Origin: Erysipelotrichaceae bacterium
Lineage (GTDB): Bacteria; Bacillota_I; Bacilli_A; RFN20; CAG-826
Assembly: GCA_015059105.1 (NCBI GenBank)
Contig: SVBB01000010.1
Location: 1-48,215 of the forward strand
Length of the DNA stretch: 48,215 bases
Direction: 5' to 3'
Made by a program: the position numbers and the translations under genes. The notes beneath the pieces are model-generated. The model was not told where the DNA came from, did not search any database, and worked only from the letters and a program-made list of their open reading frames with translations. Shown here in pieces: positions 41,863-48,215 of the stretch (position 1 is the first letter of the stretch; the number at the start of each line of letters is the position of its first letter).

Positions 41863-43845
41863 ATGGCAGAAATACACGAATTTCAACTAGTTTCTAATTT
41901 CAAACCTACTGGTGATCAGCCCACGGCTATCAAAACTTTATGTGATGGTTTAGATAACGGCAAAAGACTCCAGGTTCTTTTAGGTGCGACTGGTACTGGC
42001 AAGACCTTTACGATGGCGAACATCATCGTCAAACAGCAACGTCCTGCGCTTGTATTAGTTCATAACAAAACTCTCGCTAGCCAACTATATTCCGAGTTCA
42101 AAGAATTATTTCCACATAACCGCGTGGAATATTTCGTCTCCAACTTCGATTTCTATCAGCCGGAAGCATATATTCCAAAAAGCGATACTTATGTCAGTAA
42201 GAACGCGGTGATGAATGATGAAATCGAAATGCTTAGAACAAGCGCGATCAATTCCATCATTGAAAGAAGAGACACGATTATAGTTGCTTCTGTTGCCTCT
42301 ATCTATGGATTAACTGATCCAAATGAATATAAAGAACTCGTCTTTGATATCCGCGTTGGAGAAACGATTAACCGCAATCAATTCTTTAAGCGACTCGTAG
42401 ATGCGCAATATAAAAGAGATAACCTTGATATGGCCCCAGGTTGTTTTAGAACTAGAGGTGACTTAATTGAAATCGTTCCCGCTAATGCACAAGACGGACA
42501 TGTCATTAGAATTGATACTTTTGGTGATGAAGTAGAAAAGATATATGAATATAACCTCATCACTGGTGAGGTGGTTCATACTTTTAACACTTACCCAATC
42601 TTCCCAGCCTATGACCACGCTTCTACAAGAGAAAGAATTAGAAGTGCTTGTGAATCGATTAGGGAAGAATTACAAGAAAGACTTGCCTACTTTAAAAGCG
42701 AAGGCAAATTATTAGAAGAAGAAAGACTTTCAATGCGCACTAATCAAGATTTGGACAGTATGATGGAATTTGGAATGTGTCCAGGCATTGAAAATTATTC
42801 TCGCCATATCGATAAGAGAAAACCAGGAGAACGTCCATTCTGTTTGTTAGACTATTTCCCAGAAGATTTCTTGCTCTTTATCGATGAATCTCATGTCTCT
42901 ATTCCTCAAATAAGAGGAATGTATAATGGGGATAGAAGTAGAAAACTCACCCTTGTGGAATACGGTTTTAGACTTCCTTCTGCTTTAGATAATCGTCCTC
43001 TTAATTTTGAAGAATTTGAAAAACTTATGCCTCAAACGATTTGTACATCAGCGACCCCAGGAGATTATGAACTCGATATGTGTGGGCATCAAGTTGCAGA
43101 ACAAATCATTAGACCAACAGGACTATTAGACCCACGTATTGAAGTGAGAAAAACATTGGGACAAATCGACGACATTCTTTTTGAAATCAAACAAAGAATT
43201 GAAAAGAATGAAAGAGTGATGATAGTGGCCTTAACTATCAATATGGCGGAGGACCTCACCAATTATCTAAAAGAAAAAGGCATAAAAGCCATCTATTTAC
43301 ATCACGAAACTAAGACATTAGAAAGAAGCGAAATAATCTATCAACTCCGTAAAGGCAAATATGATGTTTTAATCGGTATCAACCTTTTAAGAGAAGGCTT
43401 AGATATTCCAGAAGTATCTTTGGTTTGCATTTTAGATGCGGATAAAGAAGGTTTCTTAAGAAGCACAAGGTCTTTAGTCCAAGTCACTGGTAGAGCGGCC
43501 CGTAATGCGAATGGTTTAGTGATTATGTATGCAGACAATATGACTGATTCAATGAAAGAAGCAATTGCTGAAACGAATAGAAGAAGAGAGATACAGTCTG
43601 CTTATAATGAAGAAAACGGTATTGTTCCAACAACTATCATCAAAGCGATCACCCCTCCAATCCATAATAGCGATAATGAGATTGATGAGATTGTGAAATT
43701 ATCAAAACACGGGACTCGTAATGAAATTAATCAAAAGATTAAAGAGCTTGAATCACAAATGCGTAAAGCCGCGAAAGAATTCGATTTTGAAAGAGCAGCA
43801 GAGCTACGCGATATCGTTTTAGAAATGAAGGCCTCCATCAATTAA
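41863..43845 (+). CDS. uvrB: excinuclease ABC subunit B
   Basis: UvrB verifies DNA damage and loads UvrC in nucleotide excision repair. The 660-aa protein shows Walker A GATGTGKTFTMAN, the beta-hairpin FDFYQPEAYIPKSDTYVSK, DESHVSIPQ, motif V GINLLREGLDIPEVSL, motif VI QVTGRAARN, and a C-terminal UVR domain (IKELESQMRKAAKEFDFERAAELRDIV). TAGGAG lies about 14 nt before the ATG, an unusually long spacing. No uvrA is next to it in the window. Confidence 0.97.
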   Translation: MAEIHEFQLVSNFKPTGDQPTAIKTLCDGLDNGKRLQVLLGATGTGKTFTMANIIVKQQRPALVLVHNKTLASQLYSEFKELFPHNRVEYFVSNFDFYQPEAYIPKSDTYVSKNAVMNDEIEMLRTSAINSIIERRDTIIVASVASIYGLTDPNEYKELVFDIRVGETINRNQFFKRLVDAQYKRDNLDMAPGCFRTRGDLIEIVPANAQDGHVIRIDTFGDEVEKIYEYNLITGEVVHTFNTYPIFPAYDHASTRERIRSACESIREELQERLAYFKSEGKLLEEERLSMRTNQDLDSMMEFGMCPGIENYSRHIDKRKPGERPFCLLDYFPEDFLLFIDESHVSIPQIRGMYNGDRSRKLTLVEYGFRLPSALDNRPLNFEEFEKLMPQTICTSATPGDYELDMCGHQVAEQIIRPTGLLDPRIEVRKTLGQIDDILFEIKQRIEKNERVMIVALTINMAEDLTNYLKEKGIKAIYLHHETKTLERSEIIYQLRKGKYDVLIGINLLREGLDIPEVSLVCILDADKEGFLRSTRSLVQVTGRAARNANGLVIMYADNMTDSMKEAIAETNRRREIQSAYNEENGIVPTTIIKAITPPIHNSDNEIDEIVKLSKHGTRNEINQKIKELESQMRKAAKEFDFERAAELRDIVLEMKASIN

Positions 43846-43872
43846 AAGTAACTTTTTATTGATAAATAAGTT

Positions 43873-43891
43873 TATAATCGAGTAATATAAT
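43873..43891 (+). promoter_or_regulatory. two -10 boxes before secG
   Basis: TATAAT occurs at 43873-43878 and at 43886-43891. Either could serve secG, which has GAAGGAG 8 nt before its ATG; leader lengths would be about 29 or 16 nt. Confidence 0.5.
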
Positions 43892-43913
43892 TAGGCACGA
43901 AGGAGAAAACAAT

Positions 43914-44144
43914 ATGAACTGGTATGACATTATCTTAGCTATCGTCAGCATCATCATCATTGTTTTATGCTTACTACAAGGTGGTAAATCAGAAGGTGCT
44001 TCTGGTGCGATCACTGGTGGTGGACTTAACGTCTTCGTGAAGACCAAAGAAAGAGGTATGGAAAAGGTTGTTTCCATTCTCACTCTCGTCTTCGCGATTG
44101 TCTTCTTCTTAATCGCAATCTTAATTAACGTATTCAACGTTTAA
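43914..44144 (+). CDS. secG: preprotein translocase subunit SecG
   Basis: A 76-aa SecG: two membrane helices (about 3-23 and 52-74) around a Gly-rich loop (LLQGGKSEGASGAITGGGLNVF) that is typical of the family. It assists the SecYEG channel served by SecA in the same window. It has its own promoter and terminator. Confidence 0.93.
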   Translation: MNWYDIILAIVSIIIIVLCLLQGGKSEGASGAITGGGLNVFVKTKERGMEKVVSILTLVFAIVFFLIAILINVFNV

Positions 44145-44160
44145 TCAATAAGACAAATTT

Positions 44161-44190
44161 AAAAAAACCGATTGATGAATCGGTTTTTTT
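44161..44190. terminator. bidirectional terminator between secG and the YolD-like gene
   Basis: AAAAAAACCGATT (44161-44173) pairs perfectly with AATCGGTTTTTTT (44178-44190) around a GATG loop, giving a T-run on each strand. Confidence 0.95.
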
Positions 44191-44195
44191 GTTGT

Positions 44196-44510
44196 TTAAT
44201 CGTTATCTTTGATTCCTAATAGTTCAGTGAATTTTATTTTGCTTCTATCTGGTAATATCAATTCTCTATTTTCAGGTGACACTTTTTTAATTGTTGTAGT
44301 GATTTCGTTTATCTCTTCGTGTCGATAATAGGTGATGATAACTTCTTGCCCGTGGTAGTTAACCAGATGGTAATTAATCTCATCTGCCTCTTCGCTAGAA
44401 ATGAGAGGTTTTGCCTTTTTATACTGGTTTTGCATGGTTTTTGTAACAGCGGGCATATGGGCATCAAGAGTTTTATAAGCATTCCATTTTTTCATTCCGC
44501 GATCGCTCAT
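44196..44510 (-). CDS. YolD-like protein
   Basis: A 104-aa protein beginning MSDRGMKKWNAYKTLDAHMP; the early DRGxxKW motif and the later YHGQEVIITYYR segment fit the YolD-like family, small proteins encoded beside UvrX/ImpB-type polymerases. Its start overlaps the polymerase stop by 4 bp (ATGA), so both are made together. Its role in lesion bypass is unknown. Confidence 0.82.
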   Translation of the reverse strand: MSDRGMKKWNAYKTLDAHMPAVTKTMQNQYKKAKPLISSEEADEINYHLVNYHGQEVIITYYRHEEINEITTTIKKVSPENRELILPDRSKIKFTELLGIKDND

Positions 44511-45754
44511 TTCTTATGCCCTCCTATAAATTCATGCCTTTCTCTTGCCGTGCTGTAATCGGTTAACGCGCTGGCTCGTAACAATATATTTTTACCATAT
44601 TTATTATGAATCTCATCCATCATCAGTTGAAGATTTCTTCTCTCTTCTTGTTTCTTTGGGTCTTTGAATAAATCAAGTTGTTCAATGTTATGGACATGGT
44701 TTAGGTGGCCAAAACTAATATGGACTTGTCTAATTGGTAAATTGATGACATTGCGGTTATATAAATCGATGATTGCTTGGTATAATTCATCGGTATCATC
44801 GGTAGGACGTAATAAAGACATCTGTTTAGAAAACCCACCTTTATCAGATGAATAACCAATCGCTACTCCGACAAGGTCAGTTTTCATATTTTCTCCACGC
44901 ATCTTACTCGCGAGGTCATCGCATAATTCTTTTAATATTAATCTCGTCTCTTCAACTTTATAATCTCTGGGTAAGGTCTGACCAAAGGATAATGATTTTT
45001 CTTTTGGCTCATATTTTTCATGAATATCGCTTTCATCGATACCATTAGCCTGATCGACGAGTTGGTCACCCATAATACCGAATTTGTTACGCATCAAATC
45101 TCTATTAGCGTGTGCGACATCATACATCGTGTGCATGCCTAAACGATTTAATCTCGCTTCTAACCTTGGTCCGATACCCCATATCTTATTTAAAGGAGTA
45201 ATAGGCCATAATTTCTTTTCGACATCTTCATAGTATAACTCGCCGATACCGTCTTTTGCTTTTTTGGCGAAGACATCTAATGCGACTTTCGCTAAGAAGA
45301 AGTTATCTCCTAATCCGGCAGTCGCTTGTAATCCTGTTTTTTCTTTTACTCTATTGATGATATCGATGACTAGTTGCTTTGCATCCTTTTTATAATAAGG
45401 AACATAGCTAGTTAAATCGATAAAAGCTTCGTCGATGGAATAGACGTGCATATCTTCTTCGCTGACGAATTCTAAAAACGTATTGATGACTTCACACGAT
45501 TTTTCGATGTATCTCTCCATTCTTGGAGTTGCAAAGATATAATTAAAACCTTTTGGTAAATCTTTCATCCTTACTCTTGAAGGGACACCTTTACTTTTTA
45601 AATATGGGGTGACGGAAAGAATAATCGTGTTCACACTTCGAGAACGATCCCCCACGACTAAAGGGGTAGTCCAGGGATCAAGACCACGGTCCAGACACTC
45701 AACGTATGAGTAAAAGGCTTTTAAATCGATGACAGTGATTACTTTCTTATTCAT
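44507..45754 (-). CDS. Y-family DNA polymerase (UvrX/ImpB-like)
   Basis: A translesion polymerase that copies damaged DNA. The 415-aa protein begins MNKKVITVIDLKAFYSYVECLDRGLDPW (metal Asp in VIDLKAFY), has YSIDEAFIDLTSY (catalytic Asp-Glu), the helix-hairpin ITPLNKIWGIGPRLEARLNRLG and the QTLPRDYK region of the little finger. I place the start at the ATG at 45754; the frame is open to 45832, but no ribosome site is there and the extra residues are not family-like. A TACAAT lies 9 nt before this ATG. It is paired with a YolD-like gene. Confidence 0.92.
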   Translation of the reverse strand: MNKKVITVIDLKAFYSYVECLDRGLDPWTTPLVVGDRSRSVNTIILSVTPYLKSKGVPSRVRMKDLPKGFNYIFATPRMERYIEKSCEVINTFLEFVSEEDMHVYSIDEAFIDLTSYVPYYKKDAKQLVIDIINRVKEKTGLQATAGLGDNFFLAKVALDVFAKKAKDGIGELYYEDVEKKLWPITPLNKIWGIGPRLEARLNRLGMHTMYDVAHANRDLMRNKFGIMGDQLVDQANGIDESDIHEKYEPKEKSLSFGQTLPRDYKVEETRLILKELCDDLASKMRGENMKTDLVGVAIGYSSDKGGFSKQMSLLRPTDDTDELYQAIIDLYNRNVINLPIRQVHISFGHLNHVHNIEQLDLFKDPKKQEERRNLQLMMDEIHNKYGKNILLRASALTDYSTARERHEFIGGHKK

Positions 45755-45763
45755 TGTATGAAT

Positions 45764-45769
45764 ATTGTA
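45764..45769 (-). promoter_or_regulatory. -10 box of the Y-family polymerase gene
   Basis: TACAAT on the minus strand, 9 nt before the ATG; no Shine-Dalgarno, so a very short leader is expected. Confidence 0.5.
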
Positions 45770-45817
45770 AACAATTTCTGAACTATCTTCATCAAAATAA
45801 TAACAATGCACACATTT

Positions 45818-45831
45818 TGTGGATAACCACA
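45818..45831. promoter_or_regulatory. perfect DnaA box within a 14-bp palindrome
   Basis: TGTGGATAA (45818-45826) is the reverse complement of the consensus DnaA box TTATCCACA. It is part of TGTGG-ATAA-CCACA, a palindrome located between the divergent polymerase and rmuC promoters. It could bind DnaA or a dimeric regulator. Confidence 0.6.
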
Positions 45832-45862
45832 TAAAAATAGTGATTAATAAGAATATTTTTTG

Positions 45863-45868
45863 TAAACT
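45863..45868 (+). promoter_or_regulatory. -10 box of rmuC, leaderless candidate
   Basis: TAAACT lies exactly 6 nt before the ATG at 45875, with no Shine-Dalgarno; a 4 of 6 match to the consensus. Confidence 0.4.
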
Positions 45869-45874
45869 ATTCTT

Positions 45875-47116
45875 ATGGAAATTGTAATTATTGTTTTATC
45901 TTCTGTTATTCTTTTAGGCTTAGTTGCCTTCTTTATCTATGAAGTGAAGCAACATAAAAAAGTTAAAGAGCCAGAGCTCAACTTAAAAGAGATTTGGGAG
46001 ATACAACATAAACTAGGCGAATTAAATAATGAGATTAAAAACGATATCGAATTATCAGTGGCAAAGCAGATGAAAGAAATCGCTGAGCACGATAATAAAA
46101 CTAATGAACTCAACAATGAGAAACTAGAAAGGTTCCAACAAAACATTTCAGAAAGCATCAATAAACGTTTTGACTCTTTAAACGAACAAATGACTCTCAA
46201 GATGAGCGAAATCAATAAGAAAGTCGATCAACAATTAGAACAAGGATTTAAGACAACAACTGAATCGATGTCTCAAGTAAGAGAAAGATTAAAAGTTATC
46301 GATGAAGCTCAAAAGAATATCGAATCATTATCTAAGGACGTCGTTTCTTTAAAGAATGTTTTAGAGAATAACCAAAATAGAGGACAATACGGTGAATACC
46401 AACTCTCTATGGTTCTCCATAATGTCTTTGGGGACACGATTGGTTGTTATAAAGAACAATACACGATTAAGAATGCAAAAGACGAAGAGAACAAGGTGAG
46501 GGCAGACGCGGTAGTGTTCATGCCTGAACCAAACAAGATGATTTGTATCGACTCTAAGTTCCCATTCGCGACATATGCAAGACTATTTGAAACCACTGAT
46601 GAGAAAGAAAAAGAAGACTTACAAAAATTATTCGTCTCTGATGTGAAGAAACATATCACGACGATTAAAAACAAATACATCATCGATGGTAAAACCGCTC
46701 CACAAGCAATCATGTTCATTCCTAATGATGGTATCTTTGCTTATATCCATCAAAACTGTGAATCGGTGGTGGAATATGCAAGACAATGTGAAGTCATCTT
46801 AACTTCCCCATCCACTCTTCCAGCGATATTAGTGACTATCAATATGATTCGTATCGAAGGCGAAAGAGCAAAAAACGTCAGAGAGATAACTAATCAACTT
46901 GTGAAACTAGGAAAAGAGTTTGGAATGTTCTCTAAAGAATGGGAGGCATTCTCTACTCAACTTGGTAGAGCGAGTAGTTCTAAAGATAAGCTCGACAACC
47001 GCGTTAATAAGATTAACAACAAATTTGAAGCATTAAAAATAAGTGATACAAAATACGATGAAATCGAAGAAAAGGGGACTTTTGTTGAGGATTTTGATGA
47101 ATTATACGGAGATTAA
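45875..47116 (+). CDS. rmuC: DNA recombination protein RmuC
   Basis: RmuC is a predicted nuclease-like protein that limits rearrangements at inverted repeats. The 413-aa protein has an N-terminal membrane helix (about 3-23), a long coiled coil (about 40-165), then the conserved core QNRGQYGEYQLSMVLHNVFG, ADAVVFMPEPNKMICIDSKFPFATYARLF (the Asp and DSK of a restriction-like fold) and AIMFIPNDGIFAYIH. No ribosome site precedes the ATG. It is followed 3 nt later by the DUF697-like gene. Confidence 0.92.
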   Translation: MEIVIIVLSSVILLGLVAFFIYEVKQHKKVKEPELNLKEIWEIQHKLGELNNEIKNDIELSVAKQMKEIAEHDNKTNELNNEKLERFQQNISESINKRFDSLNEQMTLKMSEINKKVDQQLEQGFKTTTESMSQVRERLKVIDEAQKNIESLSKDVVSLKNVLENNQNRGQYGEYQLSMVLHNVFGDTIGCYKEQYTIKNAKDEENKVRADAVVFMPEPNKMICIDSKFPFATYARLFETTDEKEKEDLQKLFVSDVKKHITTIKNKYIIDGKTAPQAIMFIPNDGIFAYIHQNCESVVEYARQCEVILTSPSTLPAILVTINMIRIEGERAKNVREITNQLVKLGKEFGMFSKEWEAFSTQLGRASSSKDKLDNRVNKINNKFEALKISDTKYDEIEEKGTFVEDFDELYGD

Positions 47117-47119
47117 TAT

Positions 47120-48139
47120 ATGGCAGAAAACAAAGAAAATGAAAAGATGTCCTTTGAAGAATATAAGGCAAGATATACAAAACCAGAGAATGGAAAACTT
47201 ATTAAAGCTGGACTAGTTTTCCTCATTGGTGGAATTGGGGTAATCATTTTCACTTGCCTATTTCTCATTTGTTTACGAGTGTATGAAATTAACGATATTG
47301 CCGGATATGTCATGATCGGCGTTTCCGTCATCATCTTCATCTTCTTATTTATCGTTCCAGTGACGAGAATCCATAAGATGAAATACTTCATCACCAATGT
47401 GAATGATAGAACAGTGAGGAATGCACAAAAACACAACAAACAATTAAGAGAAGAAATCGCTGATAAGATGATTGATTATAATGCGAAAGTGGAAGGTGCG
47501 ACTTGGTATAACGAAAAACTCGTCGGTGAACTCGCGATAGCTCGTGTTTCAAATAACGATAAACAAATCAAATCGTTGCTTGGTCAAATTTATGATGGGG
47601 ATGTGAAGAAACAATCTCGTAAGCTTATTAGAGACCACGCGTTAAAGATTGGTTTAGTAACGATGTTCTCCCAGTCCCAATTCGTCGATACTGCTTTCGT
47701 CGCAGTATATGAATTAGGGTTAATTAAAGATTTAGTCTATCTCTATGGCTTTAGACCAAGTGATTCTAAGCTCATGAAAATATATTTAACTGTTCTTACT
47801 AATTCTCTAACTGCATATGGTATTTCTGCGACATCATCCAACTTTGTGGGTGGTATTGCGAACAGTATTTCAAACGCCGTCAGTAAAGTGTCTGCTTTAT
47901 CAAGTGTCATCTCCGTTGTGGTGAGTTCCACAATTCAAGGTGTGGTCAATGCCTCTTTAAGTGTTATTATTGGCTTACAAACAAGAGAGTATTTATTACA
48001 TGAATATCACCTTCAAGACGTATTAGATGAAATCGAGTTTGAACAAGTTGATGAAAAAGAAATGATTAACGAAGTGAAAACCGAGATTCTTAAAAGCGCG
48101 AAGCCAATTGGAAAGAAAGCCAAGCTAGTGGAAGCATAA
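47120..48139 (+). CDS. DUF697/YcjF-like membrane protein
   Basis: A 339-aa protein with two membrane helices near the N-terminus (about 28-50 and 60-80), then a soluble helical region and a C-terminal domain (ALKIGLVTMFSQSQFVDTAFVAVYELGLIKDLVYLYGFRPSDSKLMKIYLTVL and the hydrophobic stretch after it) that resembles DUF697 of YcjF. The family call is a weak one. GGAG precedes the ATG; only 3 nt separate it from rmuC, so both form an operon. Function unknown. Confidence 0.72.
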   Translation: MAENKENEKMSFEEYKARYTKPENGKLIKAGLVFLIGGIGVIIFTCLFLICLRVYEINDIAGYVMIGVSVIIFIFLFIVPVTRIHKMKYFITNVNDRTVRNAQKHNKQLREEIADKMIDYNAKVEGATWYNEKLVGELAIARVSNNDKQIKSLLGQIYDGDVKKQSRKLIRDHALKIGLVTMFSQSQFVDTAFVAVYELGLIKDLVYLYGFRPSDSKLMKIYLTVLTNSLTAYGISATSSNFVGGIANSISNAVSKVSALSSVISVVVSSTIQGVVNASLSVIIGLQTREYLLHEYHLQDVLDEIEFEQVDEKEMINEVKTEILKSAKPIGKKAKLVEA

Positions 48140-48144
48140 TTTTT

Positions 48145-48195
48145 GAGTTCCCGGATTTTGTAAGCTGAAATCTTGTGGAACTCTTTTATTTTGTT
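48145..48195 (+). terminator. terminator of the rmuC unit
   Basis: GAGTTCC (48145-48151) pairs with GGAACTC (48177-48183) and GATTT with AAATC inside; TTTTATTTTG follows. Confidence 0.8.
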
Positions 48196-48215
48196 GATTT
48201 TGTTGGTGTTTGGTT

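Overview
The window is a compact, AT-rich stretch of chromosome from a low-GC Firmicute of the Bacilli type. Gene content (recR-ybaB-dnaX, tmk-holB-ricT-rsmI, prfA-prmC-sua5-rpiB, comFA-comFC-secA-prfB, uvrB, secG, Y-family polymerase with YolD, YfhO, YitT, RicT) is Bacillus-like but heavily condensed, with many 1-14 bp overlaps. Both release factors RF1 and RF2 are present and several genes end in TGA, so the standard bacterial code is used; this argues against Mycoplasma proper and fits a reduced gut-type lineage near Erysipelotrichales/RF39 (an inference from content, not a phylogeny). No rRNA, tRNA, CRISPR array, insertion sequence or prophage was seen.

Layout. 113-2281 (-): a 38-aa membrane peptide, an exported metallo-beta-lactamase-fold protein on a Ser-rich stalk, and biotin ligase BirA. 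2356-7252 (-): PEP carboxykinase followed by a biotin-dependent Na+-translocating oxaloacetate decarboxylase (alpha, gamma-like, biotin carrier, beta). 7434-11597 (+): two related four-helix membrane proteins, a Na/Pi symporter with a PhoU domain, and a FGGY sugar kinase. 11710-13104 (+): a lipase-like lipoprotein. 13182-16882 (-): a heterodimeric ABC exporter with one consensus and one degenerate ATPase. 16997-22678 (+): two ATP-grasp ligases, an RluA-type pseudouridine synthase, a DUF1538 membrane protein and two PII-like proteins. 22675-31947 (-): YfhO, RsmI, RicT, HolB, Tmk, RecR, YbaB and DnaX. 32088-35002 (+): RF1, PrmC, Sua5 and RpiB. 35157-37318 (+): an unknown 107-aa protein, then ComFA and ComFC. 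37402-44144 (+): SecA, RF2 (programmed frameshift), YitT, UvrB, SecG. 44196-45754 (-): YolD-like and a Y-family polymerase. 45875-48139 (+): RmuC and a DUF697-like membrane protein.

How the parts fit. BirA would biotinylate the carrier protein (Lys80) of the decarboxylase. PEPCK and the decarboxylase share one apparent operon and together could convert PEP to pyruvate with ATP formation plus Na+ export, a pyruvate-kinase bypass that also makes a sodium gradient; the Na/Pi symporter could spend it. RF1, RF2 and the methyltransferase PrmC that modifies both are all encoded here.

Points most worth following up: (i) a DUF1538 membrane protein with two divergent PII-like partners, one carrying a ~100-residue charged tail; (ii) several first-in-operon genes have a -10 box about 6-9 nt before the start codon and no Shine-Dalgarno, i.e. 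probable leaderless mRNAs; (iii) the PEPCK/oxaloacetate decarboxylase operon; (iv) an RF2 frameshift site whose stimulatory GGG is weak and displaced; (v) a comFA whose zinc-finger frame has no ordinary start codon, preceded by a terminator facing backwards; (vi) perfect palindromes at the exporter, pckA and polymerase/rmuC promoters.
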